A stretch of DNA of 15,718 nt from Firm-08 sp045541535 (GTDB taxonomy: Bacteria > Bacillota > Clostridia > Oscillospirales > QAKW01): NCBI GenBank assembly GCA_045541535.1, contig JAZQJG010000074.1, positions 1-15,718 of the forward strand. Reading direction: 5' to 3'. A program made the position numbers and the translations under genes. Positions 1 to 6,948 of this stretch are shown piece after piece. Each line of letters opens with the position of its first letter. The first letter of the stretch is position 1. The notes under the pieces were generated by a model. The model had not been told where the DNA came from, made no database searches, and saw only the letters and a program-made list of their open reading frames with translations.

Positions 1-275
1 TGGATCGGGTGGATATGGTGCTGGTAATGACAGTGGAGCCCGGCTTTGGTGGTCAGTCCTTTATGGAGGATCAACTGGAAAAGGCGCGCTTTTTGCGGGC
101 CTACCGCGAGGAACACGGTCTTACTTATGATATTGAAGTGGATGGCGGCGTTAATCTGCGTAACGTGCGTAGCTGTATGGAGGCCGGCATCAACGTGGTG
201 GTTGCCGGCAGTGCCGTCTACCGTGGCGACGTGATCAAAAATGCCGCAGATTTTATGCGGGTATTGGGTGAATAA
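1..275 (+). CDS. rpe: Ribulose-phosphate 3-epimerase, C-terminal part (5' end outside the window)
   Basis: Cytosolic enzyme that interconverts D-ribulose 5-phosphate and D-xylulose 5-phosphate in the pentose phosphate pathway. About 90 C-terminal residues are visible; the family is usually about 215-225 residues, so more than half lies upstream of the window. Seen in the sequence: the hallmark MTVEPGFGGQSF loop, then IEVDGGVN, whose Asp is the second catalytic, metal-binding Asp of the TIM barrel, then VVAGSAVYRG, the phosphate-binding segment near the C terminus. The frame is open from base 3, and the GTG at base 9 is internal, not a start. The stop (273-275) is followed after one base by the next gene's ATG, so the two are very probably co-transcribed. 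Related hexulose-phosphate epimerases share the fold, but the motif set fits Rpe best. Confidence 0.93.
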   Translation, partial: DRVDMVLVMTVEPGFGGQSFMEDQLEKARFLRAYREEHGLTYDIEVDGGVNLRNVRSCMEAGINVVVAGSAVYRGDVIKNAADFMRVLGE

Positions 276-276
276 T

Positions 277-1512
277 ATGACCTATCAACTTGAGCAAATG
301 AAAAATAAAGCGCTGGAACGTTGTTCCGGCGCTTTCGAGCGTGCCCAACAGATCGCCTATCTGACCTCCGCCCGTGTGCTGGAGGCGTTTCAGGAGGAAC
401 GGGTACGGGCAGGATATCTGCAGGGCAGTACCGGCTACGGCTATGATGATGCAGGGCGGGATGCGCTGGATCGGGTGTTGGCCAGAAGTCTGGAGGCGGA
501 GGATGCCATCGTCCGTCCCCATATCATCTCCGGCACCCATGCGCTGACGGTGGCGCTGTTCGGTATTTTGCGCCCCGGCGACGTGATGCTTTCCGTCACG
601 GGTAAGCCTTACGATACCTTGGATCAGGTAATTGGTCTGGAGCCGGGGGACGGCTCTTTGAAGGAGTTCGGCGTGGCCTACGATCAGGTGGATTTTACCC
701 CGGAGGGCGCAATTGATTTTGAGGGCATCCGTTCCAAACTGCACGATAAGGTGCGGATGGTGTATTTGCAAAAATCCAAGGGATATCAGGCCCGGCCCAC
801 CCTTACGGGGGAACAGATCGGCGAGGTTTGCCGCTTTGTTAAGGAACTGTATCCCGAGGTTTGCGTGATGGTGGATAACTGCTATGGTGAATTTACCGAG
901 GAGCACGAGCCTACCTATTACGGCGCCGACGTTATCGTCGGCTCTATGATCAAAAATCCCGGCGGCGGTCTGGCCAAGATCGGCGGCTACGTAGCCGGTA
1001 AGGCGTGGGCGGTGGAAAAGATCGCCCAGCGCATCACCGTGCCCGGCGTGGGACGGGAGAGCGGCGCCAGCCTCAATACGCTGCAGGACTTTTATCAGGG
1101 GTTGTTTTTGGCCCCTCACACCGTTCTGCAGGCCAAAAAGACGGCGATTTTTGCCGCCGCACTGTTTGAGGAACTGGGATATGAGGTCAGCCCTGCCTTG
1201 GATGCCGAGCGCCCCGATATCATCCAGACCATTGTCTGCGGTAAGCCTGAGGGCCTGATTGCCTTTTGTAAAGGAATTCAGGCCGGCGCACCGGTGGATA
1301 GCTACGTTTCTCCCGAGCCTTGGGCGATGCCCGGTTACACCGATCCGGTGATTATGGCGGCGGGCAGTTTCGTGGGCGGCGCTTCTATTGAACTGTCGGC
1401 AGACGGTCCCATGCGTCCCCCGTATATTGCCTTTTTCCAAGGAGGTCTTACCTTTGAGACCGGTATGATCGGCATCCTGAAGGCGGCCGAAAATATGTTG
1501 AAAAATAACTGA
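277..1512 (+). CDS. Methionine gamma-lyase family PLP enzyme (PF06838, 'aluminium resistance protein')
   Basis: A 411-residue fold-type I pyridoxal-phosphate enzyme of the Cys/Met-metabolism group. Visible motifs: a substrate/cofactor loop with STGYGYDDAGRD near residues 51-62, SGTHAL near 85-90, VDNCYGEF with Asp200 placed to bind the PLP ring nitrogen, and SMIKNPGGG with Lys226 as the likely Schiff-base lysine. The length matches the family. A longer frame opens at 241, but its first 12 residues overlap the rpe end. ATG277, one base after the rpe stop, gives the family-like start MTYQLEQM; the ribosome site is weak (GGGTGA at 267-272), which suggests translational coupling. Family members are annotated as methionine gamma-lyase or aluminium resistance; the physiological substrate is not shown by the sequence. 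The gene ends just before a bidirectional terminator. Confidence 0.9.
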   Translation: MTYQLEQMKNKALERCSGAFERAQQIAYLTSARVLEAFQEERVRAGYLQGSTGYGYDDAGRDALDRVLARSLEAEDAIVRPHIISGTHALTVALFGILRPGDVMLSVTGKPYDTLDQVIGLEPGDGSLKEFGVAYDQVDFTPEGAIDFEGIRSKLHDKVRMVYLQKSKGYQARPTLTGEQIGEVCRFVKELYPEVCVMVDNCYGEFTEEHEPTYYGADVIVGSMIKNPGGGLAKIGGYVAGKAWAVEKIAQRITVPGVGRESGASLNTLQDFYQGLFLAPHTVLQAKKTAIFAAALFEELGYEVSPALDAERPDIIQTIVCGKPEGLIAFCKGIQAGAPVDSYVSPEPWAMPGYTDPVIMAAGSFVGGASIELSADGPMRPPYIAFFQGGLTFETGMIGILKAAENMLKNN

Positions 1513-1515
1513 GTG

Positions 1516-1551
1516 AAAAAATAGCAGACACGCTTGTGTCTGCTATTTTTT
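1516..1551. terminator. Bidirectional intrinsic terminator between convergent genes
   Basis: A perfect 16-bp stem: arm AAAAAATAGCAGACAC at 1516-1531, loop GCTT at 1532-1535, and the complementary arm at 1536-1551 ending in TTTTTT. Because each arm carries A6 or T6 at its outer end, the hairpin has a U-tract on both strands. It would therefore end the rpe-PLP enzyme transcript (+) and the DUF2975-HTH-DUF4173 transcript (-), whose stop codon is at 1553-1555. Confidence 0.92.
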
Positions 1552-1552
1552 C

Positions 1553-3088
1553 TTAGTTATTGGAGGCAAGCTTTTTGACATTGTCGTTCAATGCCCGCAG
1601 GGCCTTGTATTCGCTGTAGTTAAAACTGCGGAAGTCAAAATCCTTGTCAAACTTTGCTTTGAGGTGGGTGCGGCGAGCATCCAGATAGAGTCGGGTTTCG
1701 GTGCGTACCGCGTCGTTTTTGTCATCCAGCAGGGGAATTATGTGGGGGATGGCGCTGTCGTTCAGACTCTTCAGTTCCTCCACGTCCACGGTGGACAGCT
1801 TGCCGCTTTGGTAGGCCTCTACGTTATAACGGGCAATGGTGGCGTCCACGTCTGCCAACCCAACGAGGATGGTAATCAGGGCGGCAATCAGGATCAGGGG
1901 CCGCATATAGGGCAGGCGGGTGATGAACAACCGAAGGATCAGCAGGATGAACACTGCGCCCAGAAAGATCATAAACACGCTGGTCAGCAAGCGCAGACGG
2001 GTCAGACCGAAACGGGTGATATAGAGATACATTTTGGATTGTGCCGTTACGATCAGCAACAGAGAAAACAGAGACATAAAGGTGCATACGGCGGCAATGG
2101 GTTTTTGAATTTTTCCCTTGTATCGGCCGGAGCACAACAGTACGCCGAACATCAGCGCCAGATTGATCACACAGATCACGCACATTTCAAAGAATCCTCG
2201 GCGGGCGTAAGCGGCGGGGAGGAAATCGGCGGGCGTTTTGCCGGTGAAAGCGCTGAAAAAGTAGGTAAGCTGGGAAATGATATAGAGCACGTAAACCAGA
2301 GAAACAGCGCCGCTGAAGGACATCAGAGCAGCGGTGGGCAGAGCGTGACGCTGTACGTCGTTTCGGGGCTCTCTTGCGTATATCCGCTGACCTGCGCCGT
2401 AGGCGTGGCAGTACAGCAGTACGAAAAGCACGGTACCGAAAATAACGGCGAATATGATGCGCGCCGGTTGCAACTCTTTTAAAAATCCGAACATTTTTTC
2501 AAAGGCGGCGTCGGCGCTGATCAGCAGGGGCAGTACGATGGCAATGACCGGCAGGGCGCAAACCAGCCCCAGCAATACGCCTTTGTTGCGGATCACGCCG
2601 TTTTGCTCACGGACAAACAGCGCTTTCATTGCTTTTCCCATGGACAGGAAGGGATAGGCAGCGATCAGCACCACCGTGTCGGCAATACTGCGGAAGGTGC
2701 CGGTGCTGTATTTGCCGATCTCATAGCGATCGCACAGGGCGGCGCTCATCATTAAAAAGAAGAGATTAAACAGGGTAAAGCGGATGAGTCCATCCTGATA
2801 CACGGCAAAGATTACCGTACTTGCAAGGGATAAAATGATACAGCCCCAGGAATACACGGTGTTTTTGCCCTTGCCTGCAAAAATAAGATACAGTACGGTA
2901 GTGGCCCACATAGTAATGGTGTAACCGGCGTTAAAGCCGCCGAAGAGGCCGAAATCTATGCATAAAATGCAGGAGATCAGTAAAAAGAATGCCAACGTCT
3001 TTTTGCCGTTGCTCAGCGGCAGGATTTTCGGCTTTGGCGGGGTGACGGAAACGGGAACTTCTGTGGGTTGATAAAATTCGTTATTCAT
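1553..3088 (-). CDS. DUF4173 family multi-pass membrane protein
   Basis: A 511-residue integral membrane protein of unknown function. After a Pro-rich cytosolic start (residues 1-30) come many hydrophobic segments, roughly eleven, up to about residue 412. A hydrophilic tail of about 99 residues follows, beginning DVDATIARYNVEAYQSGKL. The segments ARRGFFEMCVICVINL and TRFGLTRLRLLTSVFM, and the tail's RYNVE...GKL...D pattern, are typical of DUF4173 proteins. It is the last gene of a minus-strand operon: its ATG lies 3 bases past the regulator's stop, and its ribosome site GAGGAGG is embedded in the end of the regulator gene, so translation is probably coupled. No catalytic residues stand out. 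The call to the family is firm; the function is unknown. Confidence 0.85.
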   Translation of the reverse strand: MNNEFYQPTEVPVSVTPPKPKILPLSNGKKTLAFFLLISCILCIDFGLFGGFNAGYTITMWATTVLYLIFAGKGKNTVYSWGCIILSLASTVIFAVYQDGLIRFTLFNLFFLMMSAALCDRYEIGKYSTGTFRSIADTVVLIAAYPFLSMGKAMKALFVREQNGVIRNKGVLLGLVCALPVIAIVLPLLISADAAFEKMFGFLKELQPARIIFAVIFGTVLFVLLYCHAYGAGQRIYAREPRNDVQRHALPTAALMSFSGAVSLVYVLYIISQLTYFFSAFTGKTPADFLPAAYARRGFFEMCVICVINLALMFGVLLCSGRYKGKIQKPIAAVCTFMSLFSLLLIVTAQSKMYLYITRFGLTRLRLLTSVFMIFLGAVFILLILRLFITRLPYMRPLILIAALITILVGLADVDATIARYNVEAYQSGKLSTVDVEELKSLNDSAIPHIIPLLDDKNDAVRTETRLYLDARRTHLKAKFDKDFDFRSFNYSEYKALRALNDNVKKLASNN

Positions 3089-3091
3089 TTG

Positions 3092-3295
3092 TCAGTCCTC
3101 CTCAAATTCTAAAATGTCCCCCGGCTGGCACTCAAGCTCACGACACAGCGCCTCCAGGGTGGAAAAGCGGATGGCCTTGGCTTTTCCGGTCTTTAATATG
3201 GAAAGATTGGCCTGGGTGATGCCCACCCTTTCGGCCAGTTCTCCAAGGGAAATCTTTCGTTTTGCCATCATTACGTCCAATCTGATTATGATCAT
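3092..3295 (-). CDS. Small Cro/C1-type helix-turn-helix regulator (YozG-like)
   Basis: A 67-residue single-domain DNA-binding protein. The whole chain is one HTH_XRE-type domain: KISLGELAERVGITQANLS forms the helix-turn-helix at about residues 14-32, and KTGKAKAIRFSTLEALCREL plus the QPGDILEFEED ending are characteristic of the YozG-like group. Such regulators are usually encoded beside a DUF2975 membrane protein, as here: the DUF2975 stop is 8 bases upstream, and the ribosome site GAGGTGA overlaps that stop (TGAGGTGAATTATG). The family knowledge and the pairing suggest a regulator of its own operon, possibly controlled by the membrane partner; that is inference. No sensor or ligand domain is present. 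Confidence 0.9.
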   Translation of the reverse strand: MIIIRLDVMMAKRKISLGELAERVGITQANLSILKTGKAKAIRFSTLEALCRELECQPGDILEFEED

Positions 3296-3303
3296 AATTC
3301 ACC

Positions 3304-3750
3304 TCATATGGTCATATCATTTTCGTCCTTGAGCTCGGTGGCGGCAATGAAAACCGATTGCACTACCCGCAAAATCAAGCACAAAAAAACGGCGGCTACG
3401 GCTATGATCACACAGGGAAAATACCAGGCGGTGCCGATGGCGGTGAGCAGGGCGATGACCAGACAACACACTGCCATCGTCAGCAACAATGCGGAATTTT
3501 TGCGGTCAAACAAAATGCCCTTTGCAATGCGGGTGAGCAGTTGGAGTAGACCCACCAGGGCGACCACGGCGGCCAGGGCACAGCCGTAACACAAAATCAG
3601 CAGTGGCAAAAACAGAGTGGGGGGCATTTGCCGATAATGGAAATATGCCTTCATAATAAACGGTAAGAGTAAAACACACAGGATCACCACCGCCAATAAC
3701 AGCGTGGTAATGATACGGGACAGGGTAACGCTACGTAGAGAATTGTTCAT
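3304..3750 (-). CDS. DUF2975 family four-helix membrane protein
   Basis: A 148-residue membrane protein with four predicted transmembrane segments at about residues 13-33, 47-69, 87-107 and 111-131, and short charged loops. Family marks are the RIAKGILFDRKN segment after the second helix and the charged C terminus ELKDENDMTI, which is near-universal in DUF2975 proteins encoded beside YozG-like regulators. The start ATG (3750-3748) has a very strong ribosome site, AGGAGGTGGAG, about 7 bases upstream. It is the first gene of the minus-strand operon, 26 bases downstream of a good -10 box. The function is unknown. The pairing suggests it may sense a membrane state or hold the regulator, but nothing in the sequence proves this. 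Confidence 0.87.
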   Translation of the reverse strand: MNNSLRSVTLSRIITTLLLAVVILCVLLLPFIMKAYFHYRQMPPTLFLPLLILCYGCALAAVVALVGLLQLLTRIAKGILFDRKNSALLLTMAVCCLVIALLTAIGTAWYFPCVIIAVAAVFLCLILRVVQSVFIAATELKDENDMTI

Positions 3751-3775
3751 TTTTTCTCCACCTCCTTGTACCTTC

Positions 3776-3803
3776 AGTATACCATCAATTTATCGTTTGT
3801 CAA
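3776..3803 (-). promoter_or_regulatory. Sigma-A type promoter of the DUF2975-HTH-DUF4173 operon
   Basis: On the minus strand, a perfect -35 TTGACA (3803-3798), a 16-base spacer, and -10 TATACT (3781-3776). It lies 26 bases upstream of the DUF2975 start, leaving a short leader that holds the ribosome site. No other promoter of similar quality is visible for this operon. Confidence 0.8.
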
Positions 3804-3840
3804 TAAATTTTTGCCAAAAAACAGAAAATTTACAATTGCC

Positions 3841-3863
3841 TGCAAAAATGTAAAATATTTGCA
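3841..3863. promoter_or_regulatory. Candidate operator: imperfect inverted repeat in the divergent control region
   Basis: Arms TGCAAAAAT (3841-3849) and ATATTTGCA (3855-3863) match as an inverted repeat at 8 of 9 positions around a 5-base centre. It sits between the minus-strand operon promoter and the ruvC promoter, so a bound protein could affect either one. The region is AT-rich, so a chance match is possible. Linking it to the neighbouring YozG-like regulator is inference. Confidence 0.3.
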
Positions 3864-3890
3864 AAAACCCTTTATTTTATATATTATATA

Positions 3891-3899
3891 TGCTATAAT
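3891..3899 (+). promoter_or_regulatory. Probable extended -10 promoter for ruvC and downstream genes
   Basis: TGCTATAAT combines a perfect -10 hexamer (3894-3899) with the TGN extension. No good -35 is found at 16-18 bases upstream (that region reads TTTATT), which fits an extended -10 promoter. It lies about 44 bases before the ruvC ATG. Other TA-rich runs nearby could also serve as -10 boxes. Confidence 0.55.
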
Positions 3900-3942
3900 G
3901 TAGAATGATATATTATAGGTTTTTGTGAAGGGGGAGAGGGCA

Positions 3943-4431
3943 ATGATCATTCTCGGTATTGACCCGGGATATGCCACCGTGGGTTACGGTGTCATCCGTG
4001 AGGACGGCAACCGATTTCAAACCCTGGGGTACGGCGCCATCACCACCTCGCCTGATCTTCCCTTTGCACAGCGACTGGCTGTGATTTATCGGGATATGGG
4101 GGAATTGATTGAGACCTATCATCCGGATTATCTCAGCATTGAAAAACTGTTTTTCAACACCAATATCACCACGGGAATTGAGGTGGCTCACGCCAGAGGT
4201 GTGATTCTGCTGCAGGCGGTACAGCATTGCCTGCCTTATAAGGAATATACGCCTATGCAGGTTAAGCAGGCGGTGGTAGGCTACGGCAAGGCGGAAAAAA
4301 AGCAGGTGATGCTGATGACCCAGAGTCTGTTGGGTCTACCCTCACTGCCCCGACCGGACGATGCGGCGGATGCGCTGGCCATGGCCATCTGCCTGAGCCA
4401 CAGTTCAAACTCACTTTTGGAGGAACTTTAA
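3943..4431 (+). CDS. ruvC: Crossover junction endodeoxyribonuclease RuvC
   Basis: Holliday junction resolvase that cuts paired strands of four-way DNA junctions positioned by RuvAB. The 162 residues are near the usual length. The RNase H-like fold carries its acidic active site: Asp7 in GIDPG, Glu67 in LSIEKLFF, and the Asp139/Asp140/Asp143 cluster in RPDDAADALA. NTNITTGIEVAHARG and QVKQAVVGYGKAEK are family signatures. A GTG at 3925 would add six residues, but ATG3943 follows the purine-rich site GGGGGAGAGGG and gives the normal start MIILGIDPG. It is the first gene of the long plus-strand string; its TAA abuts the ruvA ATG with no gap. Confidence 0.97.
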   Translation: MIILGIDPGYATVGYGVIREDGNRFQTLGYGAITTSPDLPFAQRLAVIYRDMGELIETYHPDYLSIEKLFFNTNITTGIEVAHARGVILLQAVQHCLPYKEYTPMQVKQAVVGYGKAEKKQVMLMTQSLLGLPSLPRPDDAADALAMAICLSHSSNSLLEEL

Positions 4432-5034
4432 ATGATTTATTCACTCAACGGAATTTTGCTGGAAAAGGATATCGGCCGTGCCGTGATTGATTGTAACGGC
4501 GTGGGCTTTGCCGTCAGTATTACCGAGCATTGCCTGTCCCGCCTGCCGGACGTGGGGGATCGGGTATTGTTGTTTACCTATCTTAACGTCAGAGAGGATG
4601 CCATGGAGCTGTTCGGCTTCTTTGACACCGAGGAACGGGATTGCTTCAGGCTGGCCATCACCGTCAGCGGTGTGGGACCCAAAATGGCGCTCAGCATCCT
4701 TTCCGAACTCTCCCCCCAGCAGTTTGCCGTTTGCGTTGTCAGCGGTGATCAGGCCGGCATCACCCGTGCCAACGGCGTGGGGCCGAAGCTTGCCCAACGG
4801 GTGATTTTGGAACTGAAGGATAAAATACAAAAGGAACTGCCTTCTCTGCTGCAGGGCAAAACCGTTGCACCGGTGCAGGCAGGGCAGGGTGAAAAATCGG
4901 CGGAGGTTATCGGCGCATTGATGGCCTTGGGCTATACCCAGCACGAGGCCAAGCGCGCCGTGGGTGCATTGGCCATCGCCGATATGAGTGTGGAGCAAGC
5001 GATCAAAGCGGCGCTTGCGCAGTTGATGGGGTGA
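4432..5034 (+). CDS. ruvA: Holliday junction branch migration protein RuvA
   Basis: DNA-binding subunit of the RuvAB branch-migration machine; it forms tetramers that clamp the four-way junction and load RuvB rings. At 200 residues it is full length. Domain I is an OB fold (residues 1-65, MIYSLNGILLEKD... and VREDAMELFGF). Domain II has two helix-hairpin-helix motifs, SGVGPKMAL (79-87) and ANGVGPKLAQR (113-123). After a flexible linker, domain III (about 152-198, ALMALGYTQHEAKRAV) contacts RuvB. The ribosome site TTGGAGGAAC lies inside the 3' end of ruvC. The next gene starts 6 bases after its stop. Confidence 0.97.
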   Translation: MIYSLNGILLEKDIGRAVIDCNGVGFAVSITEHCLSRLPDVGDRVLLFTYLNVREDAMELFGFFDTEERDCFRLAITVSGVGPKMALSILSELSPQQFAVCVVSGDQAGITRANGVGPKLAQRVILELKDKIQKELPSLLQGKTVAPVQAGQGEKSAEVIGALMALGYTQHEAKRAVGALAIADMSVEQAIKAALAQLMG

Positions 5035-5040
5035 TAAAAA

Positions 5041-6075
5041 ATGATTGAATCCGGATTTAATGAACAAGATACCAGAATTCTGGCGCCGACCTTGGGAAAG
5101 AACGAGGCGGAAACGGAGGAAAATCTGCGCCCCTCCCGTTTGGAAGAATATATCGGACAAACCAAGGTAAAAGAAAATTTGAGCATTTTTATTGATGCCG
5201 CCAAAAAAAGAGGGGAGAGTCTGGACCATTGTTTGCTCTACGGCCCTCCCGGATTGGGCAAAACCACGTTGGCCGGCATCATTGCCAAGGAGATGAACGT
5301 GGGCTTTCGCGTCACCTCCGGCCCCGCTATTGAAAAGCCGGGGGATCTGGCCGCCATCGTTACCTCCCTGCAACCCGGCGACGTGCTCTTTATTGACGAG
5401 ATTCACCGCCTCAGCCGCGCGGTGGAGGAAGTGCTGTATCCGGCTATGGAGGATTTTGCGGTAGATATTATGGTAGGCAAAGGGCCTTCGGCTCGCAGCA
5501 TCCGTTTGGATCTGCCTCGCTTCACCCTCATCGGCGCCACCACCCGCGCCGGTCAGATTTCCTCTCCCATGCGGGATCGTTTCGGCGTAAACCTCCGTCT
5601 GGAGCTGTACACCACCGACGAGCTGGCGGAAATTGTGGATCGCAGTGCCCGTATTTTGGGTATTCCCATTGATCACAAGGGCGCCATTGAGATCGCCCGC
5701 CGTTCCCGCGGTACTCCCCGTATCGTCAACCGTATGCTCAAGCGGGTGCGGGATTTCGCGCAGGTAAAGGGGGACGGTGTGATCACCGCCGACATTGCCG
5801 ACACAGCGCTGAAAGCGCTGGAGGTGGATGCGTTGGGACTGGACAATATCGACCGCAGAATGTTGCGCTCGATTATTGAAAACTTCAGCGGCGGCCCCGT
5901 GGGGCTTGAAACGCTGGCCGCCACCATCGGTGAAGAGGCCATCACGCTGGAGGACGTATACGAGCCCTATCTGTTGCAGATCGGCTTTCTGTCCCGTACG
6001 CCCCGTGGCCGTGTGGCAACGCCTAAGGCGTATCAGCATCTGGGCCTGCCCTACAAAGGACAATTTACTTTCTAA
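5041..6075 (+). CDS. ruvB: Holliday junction branch migration DNA helicase RuvB
   Basis: AAA+ motor that forms hexameric rings and drives branch migration with RuvA. The 344 residues match the family. Visible: Walker A GPPGLGKTT (68-76), Walker B VLFIDEIHRL with Asp119/Glu120, sensor 1 LIGATTRAG (163-171), the arginine-finger region MRDRFG (177-182), sensor 2 RGTPRIVNR (224-232), and a C-terminal winged helix with DRRMLRSIIENFSGGPVGL and FLSRTPRGRVAT. The start ATG5041 lies just after the ruvA stop behind a modest site (GGGGTGAT), so ruvA-ruvB translation is likely coupled. The next gene begins 12 bases after its stop. Confidence 0.98.
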   Translation: MIESGFNEQDTRILAPTLGKNEAETEENLRPSRLEEYIGQTKVKENLSIFIDAAKKRGESLDHCLLYGPPGLGKTTLAGIIAKEMNVGFRVTSGPAIEKPGDLAAIVTSLQPGDVLFIDEIHRLSRAVEEVLYPAMEDFAVDIMVGKGPSARSIRLDLPRFTLIGATTRAGQISSPMRDRFGVNLRLELYTTDELAEIVDRSARILGIPIDHKGAIEIARRSRGTPRIVNRMLKRVRDFAQVKGDGVITADIADTALKALEVDALGLDNIDRRMLRSIIENFSGGPVGLETLAATIGEEAITLEDVYEPYLLQIGFLSRTPRGRVATPKAYQHLGLPYKGQFTF

Positions 6076-6087
6076 AGGAGAAAAGGT

Positions 6088-6948
6088 ATGTGGATCGCCG
6101 ATCAATGGCAAGACTATAAATTGTTGGATGCTACCGCAGGGGAAAAGCTGGAGGATTGGAAGGGGCATATTCTCATCCGTCCCGACCCGCAGGCCATTTG
6201 GCAAACACCCAAGGAGCATCCGGGCTGGCGCACCGCCCACGCCCGTTATTCCCGCTCTCGCAGTGGTGGCGGACATTGGGACGTAAAGGCACTGCCCGAA
6301 AGCTGGAAGGTCCGTTATAAAGATCTGACCTTTCAGGTAAAACCTATGAATTTCAAGCATACCGGTCTTTTTCCCGAACAGGCGGTAAACTGGGATTTTA
6401 TGGCCGAGAAGATCAAGGCCTCGGGTCGGAAGATCAAGGTGCTCAATCTCTTTGCCTACACCGGCGGCGCCACCATGGCCTGCGCCAAGGCAGGGGCCGA
6501 GGTGGTCCACGTGGATGCGGCCAAGGGTATGGTGGCCTGGGCCAAGGAAAATGCCGCCCTGTGCGGTCTTAAGGATCATCCCATCCGCTATATCGTGGAT
6601 GATTGTGTAAAATTCGTACAGCGGGAGATCCGTCGGGGCAACCGTTACGACGGTATCGTGATGGATCCGCCCTCCTATGGCAGAGGCCCCGGCGGCGAGG
6701 TCTGGAAACTGGAGGAAAAACTCTTTGAACTCATTGAATTGTGTCAGGGCGTTCTTTCCGACGATCCGCTCTTCTTTTTGGTCAATTCCTATTCCACCGG
6801 TCTGTCAGCCTCCGTTATGGCTTATATGGTCCATCAAACCGTTTGCCGCAATTTCGGCGGCAGTGTAACGGCGGACGAGATCGGACTTCCCGTGGAGGGA
6901 CAAAACATTGCATTTCCTGCAGGCGCCACTGCAAGATGGAGTAAATAA
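6088..6948 (+). CDS. Class I SAM-dependent methyltransferase, COG1092/PF10672 (RlmI/RlmK-like) type
   Basis: A 286-residue protein. The SAM-binding Rossmann motif I is VLNLFAYTGGATMACAKAGA (118-137), the acidic loop HVDAAKG is at 141-147, and the catalytic-type MDPPSYGRGPGG is at 192-203. This combination is typical of the rRNA 5-methylcytosine / N2-methylguanine large-subunit group (RlmI, RlmK). No N-terminal PUA domain is seen; the first 90 residues are instead Trp-rich (MWIADQWQDY, GGGHWDVK) with a short beta-rich part. An RNA, probably rRNA, substrate is inferred from the family, and the exact target is unknown. The ribosome site AAAGGAG is strong. The stop overlaps the ecfA1 ATG by one base (TAATG). 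Confidence 0.85.
   Translation: MWIADQWQDYKLLDATAGEKLEDWKGHILIRPDPQAIWQTPKEHPGWRTAHARYSRSRSGGGHWDVKALPESWKVRYKDLTFQVKPMNFKHTGLFPEQAVNWDFMAEKIKASGRKIKVLNLFAYTGGATMACAKAGAEVVHVDAAKGMVAWAKENAALCGLKDHPIRYIVDDCVKFVQREIRRGNRYDGIVMDPPSYGRGPGGEVWKLEEKLFELIELCQGVLSDDPLFFLVNSYSTGLSASVMAYMVHQTVCRNFGGSVTADEIGLPVEGQNIAFPAGATARWSK

Noticed and set aside
253..1440. 395-residue minus-strand frame opposite the PLP enzyme gene
   Set aside because: Antisense shadow; the plus strand carries a complete PLP-enzyme motif set and the minus-strand product resembles nothing.
3925..3942. GTG start six codons upstream for ruvC
   Set aside because: It would place the purine-rich ribosome site inside the coding sequence and add MKGERA to an otherwise standard RuvC N terminus.
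4441..6579. 712-residue open frame on the minus strand opposite ruvA, ruvB and the methyltransferase gene
   Set aside because: It is antisense to three well-supported genes with full motif sets. The translation is low-complexity (His/Gly/Gln-rich) with no family motif, as expected from third-position base bias.
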